Source: Planctomycetota bacterium
GTDB lineage: Bacteria; Planctomycetota; UBA1135; GCA-002686595
NCBI GenBank assembly: GCA_002683825.1
Contig: NYUD01000067.1
Span: 1-52,336, forward strand
Direction: 5' to 3'
Length of the DNA: 52,336 nt
The notes under the pieces are model-generated. The model saw only the letters and a list, made by a program, of their open reading frames with translations, was not told the origin of the DNA and did not search any database. Shown here one piece after another: positions 1-8,583 of this stretch. The stretch's first letter is position 1; each line of letters starts with the position of its first letter. Made by a program: the position numbers and the translations under genes.

Positions 1-198
1 ATCGAGACGATCGTTCGTTCTCCAAAAGAGAAGGGGGCGGACCTGCCGGGGAGTGTCGGGTTCACCGAGTTCCTCGACCGTGTGCGCCAAGAGGGTCCAG
101 TCACGTCGGAGGAGCTGGATCGGTTGCTCGTGGACCACGAGTTGTCGTCCTACGCCTCGGAGGACGGTCAGGACGAGGCTTCCGAGACTTCCGACTAG
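1..198 (+). CDS. C-terminal end of an unidentified protein (partial)
   Basis: An open frame enters from the left edge in frame 1 and ends at a TAG at 196-198, giving about 65 residues. The visible part has a helix-like segment (TEFLDRVRQEGPVTSEELDR) followed by an acidic Ser/Asp/Glu-rich tail. The start lies outside the window. I recognise no family. Codon use (GC-rich third positions) fits the neighbourhood, so I take it as the true end of a plus-strand gene. It is followed by about 200 bases with no gene before the convergent lipoprotein gene. Confidence 0.55.
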   Translation: METIVRSPKEKGADLPGSVGFTEFLDRVRQEGPVTSEELDRLLVDHELSSYASEDGQDEASETSD

Positions 199-401
199 CC
201 CTCTTCACCTCGGGGGGTTCCCATCCCCTCTGGGAGTGTCCGTACGACTCTCAAGACGCCTCAGAGCGGTTCCAGGGCGCATCACTTCCCGCCGCGCATA
301 GGGAATCGAGGCCCTGGAGGCACTCGACGAGTTGGTTCCAACTCGGGACCTCTTGGCTCACCATCTTCCGCTTCGCGCCCAGGCGGTGAAGGGGGAGCTG
401 T

Positions 402-1163
402 TCAGCGGACGGGTAGGTAGACGCGGGCGCCGGACAAGAGTGCCACCTCGTCGAGGTGACCTGAGATGTCCCTTCCTGGAAGGAGGGCGTGCGTGTGGGT
501 CTCCTGGCCATGGTGAGTCAGGCGGCCGGCGGAGTCCTCGGCGTAGAAACCCACCAGCACGGTGGTCTCGCCCTCTCCGAAGAACCTCCAGGGTTTCGGT
601 CCGTCCGGTTCGGCGATGGGGCAGGAGTGGTTGAGCACATGCAGGCGCAGAGTGCTCGCCACGCCCTCGACGCGGAAGGGGAAGGGCCTGGTCACGTCGA
701 TGTCATGGGCCGCGGCGATCGCGCGCACGGACGCTTCGAGTGATGCGAGGTCGGGCACCGCGGTGAGGGGGTGTTCGCTCCATTCCGCCACCTGGGCGAG
801 AACGAGCAGCGTGGCCTGTTCCCCGGCAACGGGCGCTCGCACGCGCAGGCCCTGGACGGAGCCCGGATCCACGACCTCGGCCAGGTGAGCCTTCCCGCCG
901 AAGACGGTTATCTCGGCGGCAAGAGCCGCAGAGGCACCGACGGCGACCGTATCCGGACCCAGAACTTCGGCCAGGTCGACGCGTCCCTCGGTGCGCCCGT
1001 CACGAAGGACCTCGCGCATGGCGCCCCAGTGCTGTACCACCGGCCCTGTCCGGTCCTCGCGGCGTGCAGTCGGTGAAAGGGGACTCGTCGCCGCGCCGGA
1101 GGGCGATTCCGTCGCGCACGAGGGCAGGAGGACAAGGAGAGGGAGGAGAAGCGATGACCGCAT
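402..1163 (-). CDS. Secreted lipoprotein with acetolactate decarboxylase-like fold
   Basis: This 253-residue protein begins with a short hydrophobic signal ending in a lipobox-like LLPSCA, so it is probably lipid-anchored outside the cytoplasm. The mature part resembles alpha-acetolactate decarboxylase (BudA/AlsD): an early VVQHWGAMREVLRDGRTEGR region, then a C-terminal HTHALLPGRDISGH segment. Its three histidines (223, 225, 236) have the HxH-x10-H spacing of the zinc ligands of that family, with the active-site Arg between them. BudA converts acetolactate to acetoin in the cytoplasm or, in some Gram-positives, outside it; a lipoprotein version is unexpected. No acetolactate synthase or butanediol dehydrogenase lies nearby, so the substrate is unknown. 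No clear Shine-Dalgarno precedes the ATG. Fold assignment is fairly firm; enzymatic activity is inference. Confidence 0.72.
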   Translation of the reverse strand: MRSSLLLPLLVLLPSCATESPSGAATSPLSPTARREDRTGPVVQHWGAMREVLRDGRTEGRVDLAEVLGPDTVAVGASAALAAEITVFGGKAHLAEVVDPGSVQGLRVRAPVAGEQATLLVLAQVAEWSEHPLTAVPDLASLEASVRAIAAAHDIDVTRPFPFRVEGVASTLRLHVLNHSCPIAEPDGPKPWRFFGEGETTVLVGFYAEDSAGRLTHHGQETHTHALLPGRDISGHLDEVALLSGARVYLPVR

Positions 1164-1342
1164 GGGGGAGATTCGCGTGGAAGGAGTCGGGGGGGGCTCG
1201 ATCTACTCTACGTGCATCGCGCTGGCGGGGTTCTGATCTCCTCGCGGAGTGCGTCTGTGGCTCTCGGCACGCGTCAGTGCGGCTCCAGCAGGCACGGAGA
1301 GCCACGGCACGCAGGCTTTCCAGCTGCCGGGCCGTGGGCCCG

Positions 1343-1580
1343 CTATTGCACGCGACGGGCTTCGGCCGTCATGAAGGTCGTCCAGCTACGCGCCTTCTGC
1401 GAGCATCGAAGAGCTCATCCTCTTCTCGTCGGAGCCGATCAGCTCGATCCGGTCCCGGTACCTGACCGTCTCGCCCGGGCCGCTGATGGACGGCCCCTCG
1501 GTTTCGAGCGTGAGGACGCGCCTGGACGCGTCGAGGTGCCCGACGTAGGACCACAGCGTGGTCTGCATCGTGTCGATCAA
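1343..1580 (-). pseudogene. DUF1579 family remnant, truncated and frameshifted
   Basis: The minus strand encodes a 64-residue stretch (DTMQTTLWSYVGHLDASRRV, then LTLETEGPS and YRDRIELIGSDEKRMSSSML) that matches the C-terminal half of DUF1579 proteins, which are normally about 150-190 residues. The N-terminal half is missing: no frame upstream of 1580 continues the fold. The frame stops at TAG 1388-1386. Shifting by one base at about 1385 lets translation continue as WTTFMTAEARRVQ before a stop at 1345-1343, which is the usual WxxFM ending of the family. A 5' truncation plus a 3' frameshift suggests a decaying gene. The function of DUF1579 is unknown. Confidence 0.6.
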
Positions 1581-1706
1581 GGCCTCCGCCGGGAAAAGTT
1601 CTGACGGGTCGGTGCCCGGACCACGGCCGAGCTGAACTCGTCTGGAACTTCGCCATTGCGAACCCTCGGGACTTCCTTTCTACCGGCGAAACTTCACGCT
1701 GTGGGG

Positions 1707-2906
1707 ATGGCCTCCTCGGAAACGCGCTGTTGCATCGTCGGTGGCGGCCCGGCGGGCCTCGTTCTCGCGCTGCTCCTCGCACGCAAGGGCGTCGCGACGA
1801 CCCTGCTCGAGGCCCACGGTGATTTCGACCGCGCCTTCCGCGGCGACACCGTGCATCCCTCCACTCTCGAAGTACTCGACGACATCGGCCTCGCCCGGGC
1901 CTGTCTCGCCCTCGAACACGGGGTGATGGAGCGCATGGTCCTTCACAGCGGCGGAGTGGCGACAACGATCGCCGACTTCTCGCGTGTGCGAGCCCCTTTC
2001 CCCTTCGTCGCCATGATTCCGCAGGCGCGCTTCCTCGATTTCCTGGCCGGAGAGGCGAGCAAGTACCCGGCCTTCGACCTGCGGCTCGGCTGCCGGGTGA
2101 AAGAGCTCGTGATCGAGGAGGGGCGGGTCCGCGGTGCCGTCTACGAAAAGGATGGCGAACGTCACGAACTGCGCGCGACTCTCACCGTGGCGGCGGATGG
2201 ACGGGCGTCGCGTGTTCGCAAGCTGGCGGGTTTCGTGCCGATCAAGAACGCCGCGGCGATGGACGTGATGTGGATCGTGCTGCCTCGCAAGGACGGTGAG
2301 GAGCTCGACACGGGCTTTCGAGTCGGTGCCGGCCACATGATCGTCGTCCTGGCTCGCCGGGAGGAGTGGCAGCTGGGCTGCGTCATCCTGAAAGGCGATG
2401 CGCGCGCGGTCCGGGCGGCAGGGCTTCCCGCCTTGCGGGAGTCGGTCGGCAGACTCGTACCGGAACTCGCGGACCGCGTCGATCTGCTTCAGGAGTGGAA
2501 GCAGGTGCACCATCTCTCCGTCGAGTCGAGCCGGATCCCCACCTGGCACCGGCCCGGCTTGCTCGCGATCGGCGACGCCGCCCACGTCATGTCGCCGGTC
2601 GCAGGCGTGGGCATCAACTATGCCATTCAAGACGCGGTCGCGACGGCGAACCTGCTCACCGATTCCCTGCGGAGGGGAGGCGTGAGTTCACGCGAGCTCG
2701 AGCGCGTGCAAGCGCGCCGCGAGCTTCCCGTGCGCGTGATCCAGTACTTCCAGTCCATCGTCCAGGGAATCGTGGTGAAGCGCGCGCTCGACGAGCGGCC
2801 CTTCCGCCTGCCCGTGGTGGCGAGGTTGATGAGCTCCATCCCGCTCCTGCGCAACCTGACGGCACGCATCGTCGGCTGGGGCATCCGCCCGGAGAGGGTG
2901 CGTTGA
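1707..2906 (+). CDS. FAD-dependent monooxygenase (PHBH/MhpA-like)
   Basis: A 399-residue flavoprotein of the p-hydroxybenzoate hydroxylase/UbiH group. It has the dinucleotide-binding motif VGGGPAG near residues 10-16, the FRGDTVHPSTLEVLDDIG segment typical of aromatic hydroxylases, the DG motif AADGRASRVRK near residue 170, and the second FAD motif GLLAIGDAAHVMSPVAGVG near residues 286-304. Such enzymes hydroxylate aromatic or polyketide substrates using NAD(P)H and oxygen. I chose the ATG at 1707 because the fold begins at once (ASSETRCCIVGGG) and a purine-rich GTGGGG precedes it; an in-frame ATG at 1656 would add 17 uncharacteristic residues. It stands alone and converges on the GNAT gene, so the substrate cannot be read from context. 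Confidence 0.88.
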   Translation: MASSETRCCIVGGGPAGLVLALLLARKGVATTLLEAHGDFDRAFRGDTVHPSTLEVLDDIGLARACLALEHGVMERMVLHSGGVATTIADFSRVRAPFPFVAMIPQARFLDFLAGEASKYPAFDLRLGCRVKELVIEEGRVRGAVYEKDGERHELRATLTVAADGRASRVRKLAGFVPIKNAAAMDVMWIVLPRKDGEELDTGFRVGAGHMIVVLARREEWQLGCVILKGDARAVRAAGLPALRESVGRLVPELADRVDLLQEWKQVHHLSVESSRIPTWHRPGLLAIGDAAHVMSPVAGVGINYAIQDAVATANLLTDSLRRGGVSSRELERVQARRELPVRVIQYFQSIVQGIVVKRALDERPFRLPVVARLMSSIPLLRNLTARIVGWGIRPERVR

Positions 2907-2960
2907 AGGGCGAGCGCCCCGGGCATCTGCAGCAACGTTCCGAACGCCTTCCGCCTGGAC

Positions 2961-3788
2961 CTACGGCGTGTAATCGACGAACCTGCAACAGGCCTGGAAT
3001 CCCAGCTCCCCGTAGATGGCCTGGTCTTGCGGGGCGCTCATCAGGGCTGCGGTCCTCGCGCCGAGCTTGCGGGCGCCATCCAGCGCGGTCCACGTCAGCG
3101 CCAGATCGAGACGCGAGCGACCGTGCGTCCTCTCGCCGGCGACGACGTGGATTCCCGCGAGGCCGCGCGGAGCGTCGCCGAGTCGGCTGAGGAAGAGCTC
3201 GCCCACGGCCGCGGGTTCGTCCTGCCCGTAGGCGACGAAGAGCCGTAGCGGACCATCGCCCTTCAAGAGGAACGGAGCGGCCCTCTCGTAGTAGGCCAGA
3301 ATGTCGTCGCTTCCCGAACCGGCCTCCTGTGCGAGGACGGTGGCGTACCCATTCAAGTCGGTGAGCTGGGTGACCTCCCGGATCTCGAAGCCCGGCGGCG
3401 GTTCCACATCCAAAGGCAGGTCCTTGAGCTCGAGCGTCAATCCGATTTCTTGTTCGGCGGGTTGAAGTCCGCGCTCGGCCAGGCGGCGTTCGAGATCGAG
3501 CGGACGGGAGCAGGGCCCGACGCGCCAGGCGAAGGGCCGGTCGACGGCGTGGAAGGCTGCCAACGCCTCATCGATACGAGTATCCGCGTCGGTCTCATCG
3601 AGCCGGGCGTGGAGGATCTTGTTGAATGCGTCCGAATGGAGAAGGGAATCGACACGGATCAGATTGTTTTGATCCCAGACGCGGGGCCCTTTGACCAGGC
3701 CGGGCACGAAGGCGACTCGTCCGTCGAAGTTGGCCTCGATCGCCTCGATCAAGGGGGAGGGATAGGCTTGAATGACCGTCTTGTTCAC
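2961..3788 (-). CDS. GNAT-family acetyltransferase-like protein
   Basis: About 275 residues from a GTG at 3788; no ATG fits and the frame stays open further upstream, so the start is uncertain. The C-terminal half looks like a GNAT domain: a beta strand at AGIHVV, a helix ALTWTALDGARKLGARTAAL and the closing IYGELGF motif near residue 262. The N-terminal half (HSDAFNKILHARLDETDADT and DRPFAWRVGPCSRPLDLERR) resembles the N-terminal domain of two-domain GNAT proteins. The acetyl-CoA loop, normally R/Q-x-x-G-x-G/A, reads ERTHGRSRLDLAL, so the pyrophosphate-binding glycines are not canonical. It may be a degenerate or non-catalytic member. The substrate is unknown. Confidence 0.72.
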   Translation of the reverse strand: MNKTVIQAYPSPLIEAIEANFDGRVAFVPGLVKGPRVWDQNNLIRVDSLLHSDAFNKILHARLDETDADTRIDEALAAFHAVDRPFAWRVGPCSRPLDLERRLAERGLQPAEQEIGLTLELKDLPLDVEPPPGFEIREVTQLTDLNGYATVLAQEAGSGSDDILAYYERAAPFLLKGDGPLRLFVAYGQDEPAAVGELFLSRLGDAPRGLAGIHVVAGERTHGRSRLDLALTWTALDGARKLGARTAALMSAPQDQAIYGELGFQACCRFVDYTP

Positions 3789-3956
3789 GCGCGCATCTTT
3801 CGGTTGCTGGACGAACCGAGGGCTCCATCCTCCGCAAGTCCCCGGCTGGAGTCGAGCAGAGAATCGACCTCTTTGGGAGGCCCGTTCCCGAAAAGGGGAC
3901 GGGCCCGGTCTTGAAGCCGATCGGTGGGGATGCCGAAATGAGACGCGCTGTTTCGC

Positions 3957-4964
3957 ATGAAATCCGAGAGCCTCCCTGAGCCTGATCGACCTCGAGCCGT
4001 GGCGCCGCACGCGGCGGCCCTGTCCTTGGTGGTGGTCAGCGCGGTTCTCCTGGGCATCGCCCTGAAGCGGCCGACCGTGTTCTTCCAGGGCCTGGGGGGA
4101 CCGGAGGAGATCTACTCGATCTACGGCGGGACCGAGAGCCTGTGGAAGGACGGCAACCGGGTTTCCGCCACCATCGTGTTTGCCTTCTCGATCGTCTTTC
4201 CGGTGTGCAAGCTGGCCTTTCTCGCCTTCTGTTGCTTGCGCGGTCACGTTCGCAAACGCTCCGGTCAAGTGCTGCGAATGCTGGTCGTCCTCGGCAAGTG
4301 GTCGATGGTGGATGTGTTCATCATCGCCCTGTTCGTCGGGTCCTTTCTTCCCATCGCCTACGGGAATTCGAGTTCGCGAACGGGCATCCATCTGTTCGCC
4401 GTGGCGATCTTCCTCTCGATGGTTTCTGCGCGCATGGTGCAGCGCAAGCTGGCCGGCGAGGCGGTGCCGGTCGCGACGCAGAGCGGCGTGACCTGGCGCC
4501 TGCGCAGCGTGCTGTCCCTCGCCGGACTCGTCCTGTTGGGTCTTGGGTTGCGCGAGTTCTACTACCTGATCAAGCCGCCCTATCTCTCGTTTTTCAAGAA
4601 CGAGATCGGGCTCTTGCCGACCCTGCGGCTTCTCTGGAATGGGGACGAGGCCCGGATGGCCGCCTATCTGGCCGTCTTCATCCTCGCGATGCCGGTGCTT
4701 CGCGGTCTTTCCGGCCTGCTCCTGGGGTGCGTGCGTCGCCCCTGGATGCGGCGTCTTGCGGAACGGGTCGACGAGTGGGCCATGCTGGACGTTTTCGTCC
4801 TCGCCCTGGCCCTGGTGTATGACAAACTTGTCCAGCTGACCGACACCACGCTGCTGGTAGGCTTCTGGTACCTCGCAGCCGCGGCCGCCGTGGCCGAGAT
4901 CGACGCGTTCCTGATTCGCCGGGATCGCAAGCGAGGCGAGTCAGCTTCCCATGGCACGAGTTAG
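3957..4964 (+). CDS. PqiA-like (paraquat-inducible protein A) membrane protein
   Basis: A 335-residue integral membrane protein made of two repeats of the PqiA domain. Each half has several hydrophobic segments and the family signature: GKWSMVDVFIIALFVGSFLP in the first and DEWAMLDVFVLALALVYDKL in the second. PqiA/LetA proteins are inner-membrane partners of MCE proteins in lipid movement between the two membranes. The N-terminal CxxC metal-binding part of E. coli PqiA is absent and no MCE gene lies nearby. The gene overlaps the next one by 14 bases, so the two are probably co-translated. Family assignment is good; a role in lipid transport is inferred from the family only. Confidence 0.8.
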   Translation: MKSESLPEPDRPRAVAPHAAALSLVVVSAVLLGIALKRPTVFFQGLGGPEEIYSIYGGTESLWKDGNRVSATIVFAFSIVFPVCKLAFLAFCCLRGHVRKRSGQVLRMLVVLGKWSMVDVFIIALFVGSFLPIAYGNSSSRTGIHLFAVAIFLSMVSARMVQRKLAGEAVPVATQSGVTWRLRSVLSLAGLVLLGLGLREFYYLIKPPYLSFFKNEIGLLPTLRLLWNGDEARMAAYLAVFILAMPVLRGLSGLLLGCVRRPWMRRLAERVDEWAMLDVFVLALALVYDKLVQLTDTTLLVGFWYLAAAAAVAEIDAFLIRRDRKRGESASHGTS

Positions 4965-7173
4965 TCTGCAGGCAGCGCTTCCTTGGTTATGCACCGTCTT
5001 GTTGCTCGCGTGCGGTGACACCTCGGGCGAGGCGGTGAGCGACGTCCCCACAGTGGCCGGGAGTGATCGGGATGAAAAGCGGCTGTCCGTGCGCGAGGAG
5101 TTCGATCGGATGGCGCAGGATCTGACCTCCGGTTCGAATCCCTACCTCTCCACGACGCGCGTTCGCACACTGCGCCGGGCCTTGAAGGAAGAGGGTCTGT
5201 CTGCGAACGAGCGTTTGCGCCTGGAGCGGCGGCTGTCACGGGCGCTTCTGAAGAACGGCCAGATCCAGAAATCGATCGATGTGCTGGAGCGTGTCCTTCA
5301 GGGCCTGGCGAGAAACTCCGCCGGGGACGCAGGGAGCGAGTCGCTGCTCGCCCTGGCGTACCTGCGCCTGGCCGAGACCGAGAATTGCGTGGCGCGCCAC
5401 AACGGCGAGTGTTGCATCTTTCCCCTGGCGGGGGCTGCCGAACACTCCCTGCGTGAACCCGCGGAGAAGGCGCGTGCCCTGTTTCTGCGGCGCTTGAGGC
5501 GCGACCCGAAGGACGCCGAAGCGCTGTGGTTGGCCAACATCTGCGCCATGGCCCTGGGGGAGTACCCCGACGGGGTGCCAGAACCCTTTCGCCTGCCCGA
5601 GAGCGCCTTCGCTTCCGAGGGCGGGTTCCCGCGCTTTCGCAACCGGGCTCCCGAGCTCGGCCTGGATACCCTCAACCTCTGCGGCGGCGCGGTCGCCGAA
5701 GACTTCGATGGGGACGGGTGGCTGGACATCCTCACCTCCAGCTACGACCCGCGCGAACCCGTGCGCTACTTTCGAAACGGCGGAGACGGAAGTTTCGAGG
5801 ATCTCTCCGACCCCTCGCGCGCCTCGGACCAGAAGGGCGGGCTCAACCTGATCGCCGCGGACTACGACAACGACGGCGACAAGGATTTCTTCGTCTTGCG
5901 CGGTGCCTGGCTCGGGGACGACGGCCAGCTGCGCAACTCCCTGGTGCGCAACCGCGGGGAGGCGCTCTTCGAGGACGTTACCCATCAGGTCGGATTGGCG
6001 CAGCCCGCCATGCCCACCCAGACCGGCGCCTTCGGTGACTTCGACGGTGACGGCTGGGTGGATCTCTACGTCGGCAACGAGTCGCGCATCGAGCGTGAGC
6101 CCACCGGAGACTACCCCGGCCAGCTCTTCCAAAACCACGGCGGAACGACGTTCGAGGATGTGGCCCGCGCCAACCGGGTCGAGAACAACCGCTTCTGCAA
6201 GGGGGTCGGTGCCGGCGACTATGACGCCGACGGGGATCTGGATCTCTACCTCTCGAACATCGGTGAGAACCGTCTGTATCGAAACGACGGCGGCCGTTTC
6301 CGAGACGTCGCTCCCGAGCTGCAGGTCGTCGAACCGCGAGAACGCAGCTTCGCCACCTGGTTCTTCGACTACGATCAGGACGGCCGGCTCGATCTCTTCG
6401 TCACCTCCTACGAGACCGGCCTGGCGGACCTCGTGGCCGAGGCCCTGGGCGAGCCCAACGAAGCGCCTCCTCCCCGCCTCTATCGCAACGACGGATCCGC
6501 TGGCTTTGTCGACGTGGCAAGCGAACTGGGCCTGGACCGTCCCTTTCAGCCGATGGGGGCCAACTTCGGTGACCTCGACCACGACGGCTGGCTGGACATC
6601 TACCTGACGACGGGCGAGCCCCAGCTGCAATCCCTGATGCCCAACGTCTTCCTGCGAAACGATGGGGGAGTCGCCTTCCGCGACCTGACGAGCGCCGCGG
6701 GGTTGGGGCACCTTCAAAAGGGACACGGCGTGGCCTTCGCCGATTTCGATCACGACGGCGACCAGGACGTCTTCCACCAGCTCGGTGGTTTCTTTCCCGT
6801 CGACCGCTATGCCAACGCGCTCTTCGTCAACCCCGGCAACGGCAATCGCTGGCTGTACCTCACGCTGCAGGGGACCGAGTCGAACCGCGACGGCTTCGGA
6901 GCCCGCATCCGTATCGTCGTGCGCACGAGAACCGGAAAACGCACGCTCTATCGCAACGTCGGCGCGCTCAGCAGCTTCGGCGGTTCGACGCTACGCCAGG
7001 AAATCGGGCTCGGCGACGCGCAGGCCGTCGAGAGCCTCACGATCCATTGGCCCGGCTCGAGCGAGCCGCAGACTTTCCGCGATCTTCCGCTCGATGCCCA
7101 CCTGAAGATCGTGCAGGGCGAGGAGCGTTTCGAACGACTGGAGCTGCGGGCCGTGGACCTGGAACGGCGGTAA
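4951..7173 (+). CDS. FG-GAP/VCBS repeat and ASPIC/UnbV lipoprotein (CRTAC1-like)
   Basis: A 740-residue secreted protein. The signal peptide ends in a lipobox, LLAC, with Cys21. Residues about 50-210 are helical and TPR-like. From about residue 248 come at least seven FG-GAP/VCBS calcium-binding repeats with D-x-D-x-DG loops: DFDGDGWLDI, DYDNDGDKDF, DFDGDGWVDL, DYDADGDLDL, DYDQDGRLDL, DLDHDGWLDI and DFDHDGDQDV. They should fold as a beta-propeller. The C-terminus (about 633-715) is an ASPIC/UnbV domain (NRDGFGARIRI, then LTIHWPGSSEPQTF). This architecture is very common in Planctomycetota and related phyla and resembles animal CRTAC1. The role is unknown; a calcium-dependent surface or adhesion function is likely. 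It overlaps the upstream PqiA-like gene. Confidence 0.93.
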   Translation: MARVSLQAALPWLCTVLLLACGDTSGEAVSDVPTVAGSDRDEKRLSVREEFDRMAQDLTSGSNPYLSTTRVRTLRRALKEEGLSANERLRLERRLSRALLKNGQIQKSIDVLERVLQGLARNSAGDAGSESLLALAYLRLAETENCVARHNGECCIFPLAGAAEHSLREPAEKARALFLRRLRRDPKDAEALWLANICAMALGEYPDGVPEPFRLPESAFASEGGFPRFRNRAPELGLDTLNLCGGAVAEDFDGDGWLDILTSSYDPREPVRYFRNGGDGSFEDLSDPSRASDQKGGLNLIAADYDNDGDKDFFVLRGAWLGDDGQLRNSLVRNRGEALFEDVTHQVGLAQPAMPTQTGAFGDFDGDGWVDLYVGNESRIEREPTGDYPGQLFQNHGGTTFEDVARANRVENNRFCKGVGAGDYDADGDLDLYLSNIGENRLYRNDGGRFRDVAPELQVVEPRERSFATWFFDYDQDGRLDLFVTSYETGLADLVAEALGEPNEAPPPRLYRNDGSAGFVDVASELGLDRPFQPMGANFGDLDHDGWLDIYLTTGEPQLQSLMPNVFLRNDGGVAFRDLTSAAGLGHLQKGHGVAFADFDHDGDQDVFHQLGGFFPVDRYANALFVNPGNGNRWLYLTLQGTESNRDGFGARIRIVVRTRTGKRTLYRNVGALSSFGGSTLRQEIGLGDAQAVESLTIHWPGSSEPQTFRDLPLDAHLKIVQGEERFERLELRAVDLERR

Positions 7174-7200
7174 TCGGCCGCCGTGGGCCGGCCACCGCTT

Positions 7201-8106
7201 CTACGCGCGCGGGTGAGCCTTTTCGTAGATCTTGCGCAGTCGCTCGACGGACACGTGCGTGTAGATCTGTGTCGTCACCAGATGGGCGTGCCCCAGGAGT
7301 TCCTGCACGGCCTTCAGGTCCGCTCCCCGATCCAGGAGATGGGAGGCGAAGCTGTGCCTCAAGGTGTGCGGCGTCGCGCTGCGCGTCAGTCCCGCCCGCA
7401 GGCAAGCGCGTTGCACGATTCGACCGAGCGAGCGCGTTGTCAATCGCCCGCCCCGCAGGTTCAAGAAGAGAGCCTTCTCTGCCAGCCTGTCCGGCCTGGG
7501 GCGTTCCCCATCGGCGAGGTATCGCTCGAGCGCTTCCACCGCCGGGCGACCCAGGGGCGCCAGGCGTTCCTTGCGGCCCTTGCCGCGCACGCGCGCGATG
7601 CCGCGCCTGAGGTCGACATCCCTGCGATCGAGCCCCACGGTCTCGGCCGCCCGTGTTCCCGCCGAGTACATGCACTCCAGTAGCGCTCGATCCCGCCGCC
7701 CACCCGCCGTGTTCTGATCCGGCGCACCGAGCAGCGCCTCGACCTCGCCGATCTCGAGCGTACCCGGCAGGGCTCGTGGGCGGCGCGGAGTGCGTAAACC
7801 CGTCGCCGGGTGCGTCTCGAGCCGGCCCTGCTCCACGAGGTGACGGAAGAACGAACGGGCGGCCGATAGTTTTCGCTGCAGCGTGCTGCGCGCGAGGCCG
7901 CGTTGGTCCAGCTCCAGGAGGAAAGCTCGCAGGGTGCGCGGGACGACCGCCTCCAAATCGACCCGCCGGGCCTCCAGGAAGAGGGCCAGTTCCTCCAGGT
8001 CGCCGGCATAGGCCCGCAACGTGTGGATCGAGGCTCCCCTCGCCGCTGACAGGCGCAGGAGATAGTCGTCGATCTCCGCGCGCAAGGACTTCGCCCGAGT
8101 CGCCAT
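7201..8106 (-). CDS. Tyrosine recombinase, XerC/XerD type
   Basis: About 301 residues, the usual size for Xer recombinases, with an N-terminal SAM-like core-binding domain (to about residue 90) and a catalytic domain. All catalytic residues are present: Arg in YSAGTRAAE, Lys in GKGRKER, the H-x-x-R box in HTLRHSFASHLL, His in LLGHAHLVTT and the nucleophilic Tyr in IYTHVS. Xer enzymes resolve chromosome dimers at dif. I chose the ATG at 8106; an ATG at 8154 would add 16 Arg/Pro-rich residues. The length, full catalytic set and absence of phage or integron genes favour a housekeeping Xer protein over a mobile-element integrase. I cannot decide between XerC and XerD. Confidence 0.88.
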   Translation of the reverse strand: MATRAKSLRAEIDDYLLRLSAARGASIHTLRAYAGDLEELALFLEARRVDLEAVVPRTLRAFLLELDQRGLARSTLQRKLSAARSFFRHLVEQGRLETHPATGLRTPRRPRALPGTLEIGEVEALLGAPDQNTAGGRRDRALLECMYSAGTRAAETVGLDRRDVDLRRGIARVRGKGRKERLAPLGRPAVEALERYLADGERPRPDRLAEKALFLNLRGGRLTTRSLGRIVQRACLRAGLTRSATPHTLRHSFASHLLDRGADLKAVQELLGHAHLVTTQIYTHVSVERLRKIYEKAHPRA

Positions 8107-8156
8107 GCTCCCCTTATAGCGTGGGCGCGCTCTCGGCGTGCCCCGCAGTGGCAACT

Positions 8157-8573
8157 TCAGCGTTGCCCGGAACGGGACCCCACGGGGCGCGGCGTCTCGC
8201 CCTTGCGCGCCTTCCGGGGCGACCTCGGCACGCCCTCTTGCGCCGCATCCAGGGCCGAGTGCCAGCCCCTCAAGAGCACCTGGCGGGATTCGAAGTTGAT
8301 GCCCTTGGTGAAGCCTAGGTCTTCGGCCCGGTCGAGGGTGGCGCTCAGCTTCTCGGCGCTCTGGGCCTGGCTCTCGAGGTAGCTGCGGATCTCCTCGAGG
8401 GTCTTGCGGGTGCTCTTGCTCGCCTTGACTTCAGCCGCCAGCGCCTCTTCCAGTTCGGCGACACGGCCTTCGAGATCGTCCTGGGGCGTGCGCGCCCGGG
8501 CGGGCCGTTGGGCGGAGGCGAGGAGGAGGACGGAAAGGAGGGCGGCGAGGCCGAGGGGCAGAAACTTCTTCAT
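8157..8573 (-). CDS. Small secreted coiled-coil protein of unknown function
   Basis: A 138-residue protein with a clear signal peptide (MKKFLPLGLAALLSVLLLAS, probable cleavage after ARA). Residues about 34-85 form a predicted coiled coil (LEGRVAELEEALAAEVKASK onward), and the C-terminal tail is basic and Pro/Ser/Arg-rich. No enzymatic motif is visible. It lies between the MFS transporter upstream (10-base gap) and the Xer gene downstream (50-base gap), all on the minus strand, so the three may be co-transcribed. I do not recognise the family. Confidence 0.7.
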   Translation of the reverse strand: MKKFLPLGLAALLSVLLLASAQRPARARTPQDDLEGRVAELEEALAAEVKASKSTRKTLEEIRSYLESQAQSAEKLSATLDRAEDLGFTKGINFESRQVLLRGWHSALDAAQEGVPRSPRKARKGETPRPVGSRSGQR

Positions 8574-8583
8574 GACGAGACGT

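Noticed and set aside
328..345. Small hairpin CGAGTTG-GTTC-CAACTCG
   Set aside because: Seven base pairs between convergent genes with no T-run; could be chance in GC-rich DNA.
2366..3190. A 274-codon plus-strand open frame spanning two genes
   Set aside because: Arg/Pro-rich out-of-frame reading of the monooxygenase C-terminus and the GNAT antisense.
3789..4391. N-terminal extension of the GNAT frame
   Set aside because: The frame stays open far upstream but overlaps the PqiA-like gene, and the extra sequence has no protein-like character.
5236..6777. A 513-codon minus-strand open frame
   Set aside because: Antisense to the FG-GAP repeats. Its apparent VVVxV repeats are just the complement of the D-x-D-G codons.
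7201..8106. Mobile-element integrase
   Set aside because: No attachment repeats, excisionase, phage or integron genes are nearby, and the length and domain order are those of housekeeping Xer.
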